Origin: Yinghuangia elevatio
GTDB lineage: Bacteria; Actinomycetota; Actinomycetes; Streptomycetales; Streptomycetaceae
Length of the DNA stretch: 64,000 nt
Direction of reading: 5' to 3'
NCBI RefSeq assembly: GCF_040649515.1
Contig: NZ_JBEZFP010000011.1
Coordinates: 1-64,000, forward strand
Made by a program: the position numbers and the translations under genes
The notes under the pieces: model-generated
Database searches by the model: none
What the model saw: only the letters and a program-made list of their open reading frames with translations
What the model was told of the DNA's origin: nothing
Shown here: piece by piece, positions 44,027 to 52,203 of the stretch
Numbering within the stretch: the stretch's first letter is position 1
Layout: every line of letters begins with the position of its first letter

Positions 44027-44248
44027 GAGGCCACACCGTACGCACGCACGGACCGCGCCACTACGGTTTTGGCGGACGACCACCCGATTCCAGTCTTCCT
44101 GTCACAATCCCTTGACTCTTCCGCGACCCTGCGCGCGCCTTCCGCGCCCCGAAATGCGGGCGTTTCGCGCGATCCGGGTGGTGCGCGCTGCCGACGCCGG
44201 ACCGTGTCGGGGGACGCGGTGTCGGTGCGGGGGGCTACCGTGCCGCAC

Positions 44249-45628
44249 ATGGCCAAGACCACGTCGTCCGCCAAGGCGCGACCCTCGTACCGCTGTACCG
44301 AGTGCGGGTGGACCACGCCCAAGTGGTTGGGCCGCTGCCCCGAGTGCCAGGCCTGGGGCACCGTCGAGGAGTTCGGCGCGCAGTCGAAGCTCCGTACCGT
44401 CACCGCGGGGCCGGTCACCTCGCCCGCGCTGCCGATCGGGCGCATCGACGTCGAGGCGGCCCGTTTCCACACGACCGGGGTCGACGAACTCGACCGGGTG
44501 CTCGGCGGGGGCGTGGTGCCGGGCGCGGTGATCCTCCTCGCCGGCGAGCCCGGGGTCGGCAAGTCCACGCTGCTGCTGGACGTCGCAAGCTCGTTCGCCA
44601 CCCCGGGGGCCCCGACGCTCTACATCACCGGCGAGGAGTCCGCGTCGCAGGTACGGCTGCGGGCGGGACGCATCGGCGCGCTCAACGAGCACCTGTACCT
44701 CGCCGCCGAGACGGACCTGTCGGCGCTGCTCGGGCACGTCGACGCGGTCAAGCCCGCGCTGCTGGTGGTCGACTCGGTCCAGACGATCGCGTCACCGGAG
44801 ATCGACGGCGCGCCGGGCGGCGTGTCGCAGGTGCGGGAGGTCGCGGGCGGGCTGATCCGGATCGCGAAGGAACGCGGCATCGCCACGATCATCGTCGGGC
44901 ACGTCACAAAGGACGGCTCGATCGCCGGCCCGCGGCTGCTCGAACACCTCGTCGACGTCGTGCTGCACTTCGAGGGCGACCGGCACGCCCGGCTGCGGCT
45001 GGTCCGCGCGATCAAGAACCGGTACGGAACGGCCGACGAGGTCGGCTGCTTCGAGCTCCACGACGAGGGCATCAAGGGCCTGGCCGACCCGAGCGGGCTG
45101 TTCCTGACGCAGCGCAAGGAGCCGGTCGCCGGCACCTGCGTGACGGTCACGCTGGAGGGCAAGCGCCCGCTGGTCGCCGAGGTGCAGGCGCTCGTGGCGC
45201 CGTCCCAGATCCCCACGCCGCGGCGGGCGACCTCGGGCCTGGACTCGGCGCGCATGTCGATGGTCCTGGCCGTGCTGGAGCGGCGCGGCGGCGTACGGCT
45301 GGACAAGACGGAGATCTACACCGCGACAGTCGGGGGCGTACGCCTGACCGAGCCCGCCGCCGACCTGGCCGCCGCGCTGGCCCTCGCGGGGGCGGCGGCC
45401 GACCATCCGCTGCCCGCCAAACTGGTCGCGATCGGCGAGGTCGGGCTCGCCGGCGAGGTGCGCCGGGTGACCGGCGTGCAGCGGCGGCTCGCGGAGGCGC
45501 ACCGCCTCGGATTCACGCACGCGCTGGTGCCCCCGGACCCCGGAAAGGTGCCCGACGGCATGCGCGTCACGGAAGTGGCGGACATCTCCGAGGCGCTGCG
45601 CGCATTCTCCCTTGTGTCTCACCGGTAG
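44249..45628 (+). CDS. radA: DNA repair protein RadA
   Basis: A 459-residue RecA-like branch-migration helper in recombination. The N-terminal C4 zinc finger is YRCTECGWTTPKWLGRCPEC. Walker A is LLAGEPGVGKSTLLLDVASS, the RadA signature is AIKNRYGTADEVGCFEL, and the C-terminal Lon-protease-like domain ends with VGLAGEVRRVTGVQRRL. ATG at 44249. disA follows after 107 bp on the same strand, a conserved pairing in actinobacteria that links RadA to c-di-AMP. Confidence 0.95.
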   Translation: MAKTTSSAKARPSYRCTECGWTTPKWLGRCPECQAWGTVEEFGAQSKLRTVTAGPVTSPALPIGRIDVEAARFHTTGVDELDRVLGGGVVPGAVILLAGEPGVGKSTLLLDVASSFATPGAPTLYITGEESASQVRLRAGRIGALNEHLYLAAETDLSALLGHVDAVKPALLVVDSVQTIASPEIDGAPGGVSQVREVAGGLIRIAKERGIATIIVGHVTKDGSIAGPRLLEHLVDVVLHFEGDRHARLRLVRAIKNRYGTADEVGCFELHDEGIKGLADPSGLFLTQRKEPVAGTCVTVTLEGKRPLVAEVQALVAPSQIPTPRRATSGLDSARMSMVLAVLERRGGVRLDKTEIYTATVGGVRLTEPAADLAAALALAGAAADHPLPAKLVAIGEVGLAGEVRRVTGVQRRLAEAHRLGFTHALVPPDPGKVPDGMRVTEVADISEALRAFSLVSHR

Positions 45629-45735
45629 ACTTTTCCACCGATCTTTCTCAGCGGCGGCAGGGCAGGCGCCCGGGGCACCCTCCGGACGATGCCCGGCCGC
45701 CGCAGCCGGGGACGGCAACGACCACGGGGAGTTCT

Positions 45736-46842
45736 GTGGCAACGAATGACCGGACCGACAAGGGCGCGACCGACCAGGCCCTGGTACGGGCTTCGCTGAT
45801 GGCCGTGGCGCCGGGCACGGCCCTGCGCGACGGCCTGGAACGCATCCTGCGCGGGAACACCGGCGGCCTGATCGTCCTCGGCTTCGACAAGACGGTCGAA
45901 TCGCTGTGCACCGGCGGGTTCGTGCTGGACGTCGAGTTCTCCGCGACCCGGCTGCGCGAGCTGTGCAAGCTGGACGGCGCCCTGGTGGTCGACAAGGACT
46001 TCACCAAGATCGTGCGGGCCGGCGTGCAGCTGGTGCCCGACCCGTCGATCCCCACCGAGGAGACGGGCACCCGGCACCGCACGGCCGAGCGCGTCAACAA
46101 GCAGACCGGGTACCCGGTCGTCTCGGTGAGCCAGTCGATGCGCCTGATCGCGCTGTACGTGAACGGCCGCCGCTACGTCCTGGAGGACTCGGCGGCGATC
46201 CTGTCCCGGGCCAACCAGGCGCTGGCGACCCTGGAGCGCTACAAGCTCCGGCTCGACGAGGTGGCGGGCACGCTCTCCGCACTGGAGATCGAGGACCTGG
46301 TCACGGTCCGCGACGTGTGCGCGGTCTCCCAGCGGTTGGAGATGGTGCGTCTGATCGCCCGTGAGATCGACGGGTACGTCACGGAGTTGGGCACCGACGG
46401 CCGCCTGCTCTCGCTGCAGCTCGAGGAGTTGATCGCGGGTGTCGAGCCGGACCGCTCGCTGGTGTCGCGCGACTACATCCCGGAGCGCGCGCTCAAGCGG
46501 GGGCGCACCGAGACGGACGTCCTCGACGAGCTCGACGGCCTGACCCACACCGACCTGCTGGACCTGCCGACGGTGGCCCGGGCGCTCGGCTTCACCTCCA
46601 GCGCCGAGGTCCTCGACTCGGCGGTCAGTCCGCGCGGCTACCGCCTGCTCGCCAAGGTGCCGCGCCTGCCACCGGTGGTCATCGAGCGGCTGGTGGAGCA
46701 CTTCGGCGGCCTGCAGAAGCTGCTGGCGGCCAGCGTCGACGACCTCCAGGCGGTGGACGGCGTCGGCGAGGCCCGGGCCCGCAGCGTCCGCGAGGGTCTG
46801 TCGCGCCTCGCGGAGTCCTCGATCCTGGAGCGGTACGTCTGA
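45736..46842 (+). CDS. disA: DNA integrity scanning protein, diadenylate cyclase
   Basis: A 368-residue protein that makes c-di-AMP from two ATP and scans DNA for branched structures. The DAC domain has LCKLDGALVVDKDFTKIVRA (DGA) and TGTRHRTAERVNKQ (RHRTA), both essential motifs. A helical linker follows, and the C-terminal helix-hairpin-helix ends LLAASVDDLQAVDGVGEARA. GTG at 45736 has GGGGAG 6 bases upstream. RadA, encoded just before, is known in Bacillus to bind DisA and lower its activity. A 21-bp terminator follows. Confidence 0.95.
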   Translation: MATNDRTDKGATDQALVRASLMAVAPGTALRDGLERILRGNTGGLIVLGFDKTVESLCTGGFVLDVEFSATRLRELCKLDGALVVDKDFTKIVRAGVQLVPDPSIPTEETGTRHRTAERVNKQTGYPVVSVSQSMRLIALYVNGRRYVLEDSAAILSRANQALATLERYKLRLDEVAGTLSALEIEDLVTVRDVCAVSQRLEMVRLIAREIDGYVTELGTDGRLLSLQLEELIAGVEPDRSLVSRDYIPERALKRGRTETDVLDELDGLTHTDLLDLPTVARALGFTSSAEVLDSAVSPRGYRLLAKVPRLPPVVIERLVEHFGGLQKLLAASVDDLQAVDGVGEARARSVREGLSRLAESSILERYV

Positions 46843-46853
46843 CCCGACCCGCA

Positions 46854-46897
46854 ACGTGAGAACGCCCCCACCGGCTCCGGTGGGGGCGTTCTCACGT
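46854..46897. terminator. terminator after disA (bidirectional)
   Basis: A perfect 21-bp inverted repeat: arms 46854-46874 (from ACGTGAGAACGCCCCC) and 46877-46897, with only CT between. It lies between convergent genes. It is the second strongest palindrome in the window. Confidence 0.9.
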
Positions 46898-46902
46898 CGT
46901 GC

Positions 46903-47760
46903 CTACTGCGTGACGAGCCACTTGAACGGCTGGCTGGCCCACTGCATGCCCGCGACCTTGCCGGTCGCGGCGAAGAGCGCGCCGGGCGGCGGGGTGTTCA
47001 GGGTCGGCGGGGTGCCGCTGCAGCGTGCGGGGTCGCTGCGGGTCCAGTTCCAGGTCCAGGTGCGGCTGACCGACTTGCCGGGCTGGATCTGGGTGATCTC
47101 CGGGGTGCCGGGGGCGCAGTCGGCGGGCGACCAGATGCGGTCGCTGCCGGAGCGGACCTCGACGGTGGCGGCGCGCTGCGACATGTCGACCGCGCAGGTC
47201 TCCGAGCCGGTGTTGCGGACCTCCAGGGTCAGCTTCACCTGCTCGCCGACCCGGAACTTGGTGTCCTGCGGGCGGTCTCCGGTCACCACCAGGTTCGCGT
47301 TGCCGGGGAACTGGCAGGCCAGTATGCCGTTCACCGTCGAACCGGGCGGGTTGCCGGCGCCGGGCTGCTGGCCGGGCGGCGGGGCCTGGCTCGTGCCCGG
47401 GGTGGCACCGGGGGCGGTACCGCCGTTGGCCGCGCCGGGACTTCCGCTCGCACCGGGGTTGCCGCCGGTACCGGGGGCGGTCCCGCCGGTGGGGCCGGTC
47501 GCGCCGGGGGAACCGGTGGCCTGGCCGCCCGTGGCCGTGCCGTCGGTCGGGCCGGGCCCGATCGGCGCCGGCGAACCGGAGCCCGTGGGCGCGGTGCTCT
47601 CGGCGGAGGTGTTCTTCTTGTCGTCGCCGTCCCCGCCCCCGGCGGTGCACGCCCACGCCACGAGCGCGATCAGAACGGCGAGGCCGACCAACACGATCGC
47701 CCGTCGGCGCCAGTACACGGACGGGGGAAGGTGGCCAACAGGGCGGGTCACAGATTCCAC
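46903..47760 (-). CDS. single-pass membrane protein with extracytoplasmic beta domain, unknown function
   Basis: A 285-residue protein with one membrane helix at about 21-38 (AIVLVGLAVLIALVAWACT), whose Cys is not a clear lipobox. A disordered Gly/Pro/Thr-rich linker of about 90 residues follows. The folded domain begins at ILACQFPGNANLVVTG and has the look of an immunoglobulin-like domain (LTLEVRNTGSETCAVDMSQR) with four Cys that could form two disulfides. It lies between disA and mutY. I do not recognise the family; a DUF4232-like cell-surface protein is the nearest resemblance. Confidence 0.7.
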   Translation of the reverse strand: MESVTRPVGHLPPSVYWRRRAIVLVGLAVLIALVAWACTAGGGDGDDKKNTSAESTAPTGSGSPAPIGPGPTDGTATGGQATGSPGATGPTGGTAPGTGGNPGASGSPGAANGGTAPGATPGTSQAPPPGQQPGAGNPPGSTVNGILACQFPGNANLVVTGDRPQDTKFRVGEQVKLTLEVRNTGSETCAVDMSQRAATVEVRSGSDRIWSPADCAPGTPEITQIQPGKSVSRTWTWNWTRSDPARCSGTPPTLNTPPPGALFAATGKVAGMQWASQPFKWLVTQ

Positions 47761-47942
47761 TTGGCAACTCTATGTGTCGCGGTTACGCCGTCTGGCGCAG
47801 CCGCGCCGGTTCCGACGTGGGATTTTGGATGTTGAGACGGCTTCGCGAGGACGCTTTCCGGCAAACCCCCGCAAGCCTCCCGGGTGTTGCCGGGTTCCCT
47901 CGTACGAGTGACCGCCCGGAACGTGGGAGGATCGGTCCCGTC

Positions 47943-48833
47943 ATGCCGCACGCACTCAACGACCCGGTGATCGCCTGGTACGCGGACCACGCCCGCGATC
48001 TGCCGTGGCGCACCCCCGACGCCTCCGCATGGGCCGTCATGGTCAGCGAATTCATGCTCCAGCAAACGCCCGTCAGCCGCGTCCTGCCGATGTACGAGGC
48101 ATGGCTGACCCGTTGGCCCACCCCGACCGCGCTCGCCGACGACGAGCCGGGCGAGGCCGTACGCGCGTGGGGCCGGCTCGGCTACCCGCGCCGCGCGCTG
48201 CGCCTGCACGGCGCCGCGACCGCGATCCGCGACCGCCACAAGGGCGAGGTCCCGGACGACCACGAGAAGTTGCTCGCGCTGCCGGGCGTCGGCGAGTACA
48301 CCGCCGCCGCGGTGGCGTCCTTCGCGTTCCGGCAGCGGCACGCGGTGCTCGACACCAACGTGCGCCGGGTGCTCGCCCGCACGGTCGACGGCACCGAGTA
48401 CCCGCCGCAGTCCACCACGGCCGCCGAACGCCGGACCGCGACCGACGCCATGCCGCTCGCCGACGAGACCGCCGCGACCTGGGCGGTGGCCGTCATGGAG
48501 CTGGGCGCCCTCGTCTGCACCGCGCGTACTCCGCGCTGCGCCGACTGCCCGGTGGCGGCCATGTGCGCGTGGCGACTGGCCGGGAAGCCGGCGTACGCCG
48601 GTCCGCCGCGCCGGGGCCAGACGTACGCCGGGACCGACCGCCAGGTGCGCGGCAAGCTCCTCGCCGTCCTGCGTGAGGCACACGGGCCGGTCCCGCAGGC
48701 CCGGCTGGACGCGGTGTGGGACGAACCGGTCCAGCGCGCCCGCGCGCTGGACGGCCTGGTCGCCGACGGCCTGGTGGAACCGGTGGCGGACGGCGTATAC
48801 CGCCTCCCCACGGGCGCGCCCGTTTCGTCCTGA
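47943..48833 (+). CDS. mutY: A/G-specific adenine glycosylase
   Basis: A 296-residue base-excision repair enzyme that removes adenine opposite 8-oxoguanine. Catalytic Glu is in MVSEFMLQQTPVSRV. The helix-hairpin-helix is KLLALPGVGEYTAAAVASFA and the catalytic Asp is in AVLDTNVRRVLAR. The [4Fe-4S] Cys set is complete with spacing C-x6-C-x2-C-x5-C (CTARTPRCADCPVAAMC). It lacks a full C-terminal NUDIX-like 8-oxoG-recognition domain and ends in a short winged-helix-like tail, as in other actinomycete homologues. ATG at 47943. Confidence 0.92.
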   Translation: MPHALNDPVIAWYADHARDLPWRTPDASAWAVMVSEFMLQQTPVSRVLPMYEAWLTRWPTPTALADDEPGEAVRAWGRLGYPRRALRLHGAATAIRDRHKGEVPDDHEKLLALPGVGEYTAAAVASFAFRQRHAVLDTNVRRVLARTVDGTEYPPQSTTAAERRTATDAMPLADETAATWAVAVMELGALVCTARTPRCADCPVAAMCAWRLAGKPAYAGPPRRGQTYAGTDRQVRGKLLAVLREAHGPVPQARLDAVWDEPVQRARALDGLVADGLVEPVADGVYRLPTGAPVSS

Positions 48834-48993
48834 CCGGCCGCCCTCGGCGGCCATCCCCGGTGCGCCCCATGTGAGTTCGCGACGGTAGCCGACAAGGTGC
48901 CCCACGGGGTCCGAGACGGCTCAACCTACCCGCGGTAACACGTCTCGGCCGACGGTCTTCCCTCGTGCCCTACCCGCGAGTAATCTCCGATTC

Positions 48994-49920
48994 ATGGACC
49001 TCACGACGTATGCGATACCGGCCTTTGTGCTGCTGCTCGCCGTGGAGATCCTGGCGTACCGCTTCACCCCCGACGACGACCGCCGGGGGTACGAGACGAA
49101 GGACACCGCGACCAGCCTCTCGATGGGCATCGGCAGCATCGCCGCCAATCTGGGCTGGGGCCTGCTGGCGATCCTCGTCTGGTCGGCGGCCTTCGAGGCT
49201 ACGCCGCTCGACGTGCCCGGCACGTGGTGGGGCTGGGCGCTGGCCGTGCTCGCGGTGGACTTCTTCTACTACTGGGAGCACCGCGCGATGCACGAGATCC
49301 GCCTGCTGTGGGCGAGTCACGTCGTGCACCACTCCAGCCGCCACTACAACCTCTCGACCGCGCTGCGGCAGAGCTGGACGGGCGCGCACCACCTGGTGTT
49401 CATGGCGCCGGTCGCGCTGCTGGGGTTCGAGCCCGCGATGGTGTTCGCGGCGTACTCGGTGAACCTGATCTACCAGTTCTGGATCCACACCGAGCGGATC
49501 GGCAGGCTGTGGCGGCCGGTCGAGTACGTGCTCAACACACCGTCGCACCACCGCGTGCACCACGGGTCCAACCGGCAGTACCTGGACCGCAATTACGGGG
49601 GGATCCTGATCGTCTGGGACCGGTTGTTCCGCTCGTTCGAACCCGAGCGCGAGAAGGTCGACTACGGGCTGACCAAGAACATCTCGACGTACAACCCGCT
49701 GCGGGTGGCGTTCCACGAGTACTGGGCGATCGGCCACGACGTGCGGCACGCCGCCTCGTGGCGCGAGCGGTTCGGGCGCGTGCTGCGCGGTCCGGGGTGG
49801 CGCCCGGCGGCCGACCGGGGGCCGGTACCGGAGTCACCGCTGTCCGGCGCGCCGGTACCGGGTGATCCGCAGGCGTCGTTGCCCGGTGCGTCGCAGGCGT
49901 CCGCGGGGGTCGTCGCGTGA
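48994..49920 (+). CDS. sterol desaturase/fatty acid hydroxylase superfamily membrane protein
   Basis: A 308-residue di-iron membrane oxygenase. The three His boxes are EHRAMHEIRL, SHVVHHSSRHYNLST and PSHHRVHHGSNRQYLDRNYG, which bind two irons. Four or more membrane helices lie between. Superfamily members hydroxylate lipids or, as alkylglycerol monooxygenase, cleave ether lipids. Its TGA overlaps the GTG of the lysoplasmalogenase gene by 4 bp. The C-terminal 40 residues are a Pro/Ala-rich tail. Substrate is inferred only from the partner. Confidence 0.85.
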   Translation: MDLTTYAIPAFVLLLAVEILAYRFTPDDDRRGYETKDTATSLSMGIGSIAANLGWGLLAILVWSAAFEATPLDVPGTWWGWALAVLAVDFFYYWEHRAMHEIRLLWASHVVHHSSRHYNLSTALRQSWTGAHHLVFMAPVALLGFEPAMVFAAYSVNLIYQFWIHTERIGRLWRPVEYVLNTPSHHRVHHGSNRQYLDRNYGGILIVWDRLFRSFEPEREKVDYGLTKNISTYNPLRVAFHEYWAIGHDVRHAASWRERFGRVLRGPGWRPAADRGPVPESPLSGAPVPGDPQASLPGASQASAGVVA

Positions 49921-50660
49921 AGTTGGCCCGGGTGTTCCGGCGGATCGGTCCCAAGGGGCTGGTGGCGGCGTACCTCGCGGTCGGCGTGGTCGACTCGGTG
50001 CTCGCCGCGGCGGATGTGGGGGCGGTGCGCTGGGCGACGAAGCCGCTGCTGATGCCGCTGCTCGCGGCGTACGTCGTGGCCTCGGCCCGGCGCGGCGCCG
50101 ACCTGCGGCTGCCGCTGATCGCGCTGGCCGGCGGGTTCGTCGGCGACGTGGGACTGCTGCCGGACCGCGAGGCGCTGTTCATGGTGGGCATGGCCGGGTT
50201 CGCGGTGGGACACGTCGCGTACATCCGGGCGTTCGACCGGGCCGGCGCGCGGACGCGGCTCGCGGCGAAGCCGTGGGTGCCCGTCGCGTACGGCGCGGCG
50301 TGGGCGGCCATGATCGCCGTGCTGTGGGGCGGACTGGACGACCTGCTCGTGCCGGTGCTCGGCTACAGCCTGCTGCTCACCGCGATGGCGGTCTTCGCGG
50401 CCGGACTCGACGGGCGGACGGCGCTGGGCGGGGCGTTGTTCCTGCTGTCCGACACGCTCATCGCCTTCGGGATCGCCGACGTCGACGCGTTCCCCGGGCA
50501 GGACGGGCTGGTCATGCCGCTCTACGTGGCAGCGCAATTGCTGTTGACGACGTCGTGGGCGCGGTGGCCGTTCGGGAGCCGGGAGAACGGCACGGACGGC
50601 GTCCCGCGCCACGGCACACGGCGCGCGACGGCGGCGGACCGGGGGTCCGCCGCCGTGTGA
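49917..50660 (+). CDS. YhhN/TMEM86-family lysoplasmalogenase
   Basis: A 247-residue protein with about seven to eight membrane helices. Family blocks are LIALAGGFVGDVGLLPDREA, FMVGMAGFAVGHVAYIRAF, ALFLLSDTLIAFGIADVDAF and GLVMPLYVAAQLLLTTS. The Asp residues in GDVGLL and SDTLIAF are the conserved polar ones. Human TMEM86B hydrolyses the vinyl ether of lysoplasmalogens. GTG at 49917 overlaps the previous stop by 4 bp, giving tight coupling. The last 25 residues are basic and Ala-rich and include a terminator-like palindrome. Confidence 0.8.
   Translation: MKLARVFRRIGPKGLVAAYLAVGVVDSVLAAADVGAVRWATKPLLMPLLAAYVVASARRGADLRLPLIALAGGFVGDVGLLPDREALFMVGMAGFAVGHVAYIRAFDRAGARTRLAAKPWVPVAYGAAWAAMIAVLWGGLDDLLVPVLGYSLLLTAMAVFAAGLDGRTALGGALFLLSDTLIAFGIADVDAFPGQDGLVMPLYVAAQLLLTTSWARWPFGSRENGTDGVPRHGTRRATAADRGSAAV
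50628..50656. terminator. hairpin inside the 3' end of the lysoplasmalogenase gene
   Basis: A perfect 13-bp stem, ACGGCGGCGGACC (50628-50640) and GGTCCGCCGCCGT (50644-50656), with loop GGG. It overlaps the last codons, just before the stop at 50660. It could end both this gene and the convergent TPR gene. Confidence 0.65.
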
Positions 50661-50698
50661 TCCACCGCGCTCAGCCGCTACGCCGACCGCGCGGCCGC

Positions 50699-51079
50699 TC
50701 AGTCCTCGTGCGGCGCCGGCATGTAGCGCCATGCCGCCGTGACGTACTCGGGCTCGGGACACATCGCCGCGGCCAGCCGGAAGTACGGCCCCGCCTCGGC
50801 CCCGCGCCCCGCGCGCTCCAGCGTGCGCCCGAGCGCGTGCAGCGCCCATGCGTCACGCGGGTCCAGCTCGATGACGCGCCGCAGCGTGGCCTCCGCGTGG
50901 CGCAGCTGCGCCGATCCGAAGTACGCGCGGGCGGCCAGGAGTTGCACGGACAGGTTGTCCTGCTCGGCCTCGAGGGACGGCTCGATCAGCTTGAGCGCGC
51001 CGAGAGGGTCGCGGGCGTCGACGAGTTCCTGCGCCCAGCGGTAGTTCTCCACGGTCATGCCGGACATCTGCGTCGTCAC
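50699..51079 (-). CDS. tetratricopeptide-repeat protein
   Basis: A 126-residue soluble protein with about three TPR units (WAQELVDARDPLGALKLIEP, LSVQLLAARAYFGSAQLRHA, AWALHALGRTLERAGRGAEA). GTG at 51079 is set by a strong AAAGGAG 6 bases upstream; longer in-frame reading through to 52 kb is antisense-like Arg/Gly-rich and was rejected. It acts by binding a partner protein, which the context does not reveal. The TetR gene is 149 bp upstream on the same strand. Confidence 0.82.
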   Translation of the reverse strand: MTTQMSGMTVENYRWAQELVDARDPLGALKLIEPSLEAEQDNLSVQLLAARAYFGSAQLRHAEATLRRVIELDPRDAWALHALGRTLERAGRGAEAGPYFRLAAAMCPEPEYVTAAWRYMPAPHED

Positions 51080-51228
51080 GTTCGCTCCTTTCAGCGCACC
51101 CGGGCCGGACGGCCCTCCCAAGGTGTTCGGGACACGGGCGTCAACCGAATCGCGGCCGGTTCTGTTCCGCAACGGATTTGTGCCCTCGGGCGCGCGGAAC
51201 TTGCGTACGCGGATCGGGTGCGCGCAGG

Positions 51229-52092
51229 TCAGGCGTACGGCGACTTGATGTCGCGCCCCACCTGCCCCCGCGGCACGATGCCGTGGAACGCCACGTCGAA
51301 CGACCGCTCGATCGCCGCGTCCTGCGCCTCCTGCGGCAGCTCGGCGAGGTTGGTGTCGATCAGCAGCATCGCGATGCCGTGGACCGAGCCCCACAGCGCG
51401 ATGTCCATGTACGGCCTCCGCTCGGCGGCGAGCACGCCCTCCGCGACGAGCGTGTCCAGGGCGTCGGCCATCGTCATGTACGACTCGTCGCCTTCCTTGG
51501 CAGGTGAGGCGTCCTCGGCGGCCAGCGCGAGCGCGGTCCGGCCGGCGTTCTTGCTCTTCCGGAAGATGAGCCGGAACAGGCCCGGTTCGGCGACCGCGAA
51601 GCGCACGTAGCCCGCGCCGGCCGCGGCGATGCGGCGCAGGGCCTCGTCGACGGGGTCCGGGCTCGGCGGCCTCGCCTCCAGTTCGGCGCGGACGCGTCCG
51701 GCCATCAGCCGGGTCGCCTCGTGCTTGACCGCATCGACCAGGTCGCCGTGGTTCTCGAAGTGCCGGTACGCGGCGGTCGACGAGACCCCGGTGGCCCGGG
51801 CCACCTCGCGCAGCACGAGCGCGTCGGGATCGCCGGAGCGCACGAGCTCCATGCCCGCCTCGACGAGGGCGTTGCGCAGGTCGCCGTGGTGGTACGCGCG
51901 GCGCGTGCCACGCGGCGCCGCGGTACGCCCCACCTTGTCGACGCCCTTGCCGACCGCCTTGTCGGCCGCCGTGTCGGCCGGCTTGTCGGCTGCCCTGTCG
52001 ACCGGCTTGCCGACGGCCCCGCCCGCGCTCTGGCCCACGCCCTGGTCCGTGTCCCGCTCGTCCGCCCGATCCGCCCGATCCCGTGGGGTCAC
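51229..52092 (-). CDS. TetR-family transcriptional regulator of the MMPL gene
   Basis: A 287-residue regulator. After about 75 residues of repetitive charged tail (GKPVDRAADKPADTAADKAV), the helix-turn-helix domain is AYHHGDLRNALVEAGMELVR, then LVLREVARATGVSSTAAYRH. The C-terminal domain has the TetR_C_33-like blocks YVRFAVAEPGLFRLIFRKSK and DIALWGSVHGIAMLLID. GTG at 52092 has GGAGG 8 bases upstream; longer starts would read through the operators. It is divergent from the MMPL transporter, with two matching 19-bp sites between, so it likely represses both genes. Confidence 0.82.
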   Translation of the reverse strand: MTPRDRADRADERDTDQGVGQSAGGAVGKPVDRAADKPADTAADKAVGKGVDKVGRTAAPRGTRRAYHHGDLRNALVEAGMELVRSGDPDALVLREVARATGVSSTAAYRHFENHGDLVDAVKHEATRLMAGRVRAELEARPPSPDPVDEALRRIAAAGAGYVRFAVAEPGLFRLIFRKSKNAGRTALALAAEDASPAKEGDESYMTMADALDTLVAEGVLAAERRPYMDIALWGSVHGIAMLLIDTNLAELPQEAQDAAIERSFDVAFHGIVPRGQVGRDIKSPYA

Positions 52093-52124
52093 TCCTACCG
52101 CCTCCGAACTTGATCTCCTCCCCC

Positions 52125-52188
52125 ATGTTGACAGCGACAACATTGGATGCCAAGTTATCAGTGCAAACAATGTTGACGGCATAAACAT
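52125..52188. promoter_or_regulatory. two 19-bp TetR-type operators between regulator and MMPL gene
   Basis: ATGTTGACAGCGACAACAT (52125-52143) and ATGTTGACGGCATAAACAT (52170-52188) share the pattern ATGTTGAC-N6-A-AACAT-like half-sites. The two copies also form a larger mirror, CAACATTG (52138-52145) facing CAATGTTG (52168-52175). Centres are 45 bp apart. They fill the 111-bp divergent spacer; MMPL starts 15 bp after the second copy. Confidence 0.75.
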
Positions 52189-52203
52189 CCCGGATGGTGG
52201 GCC

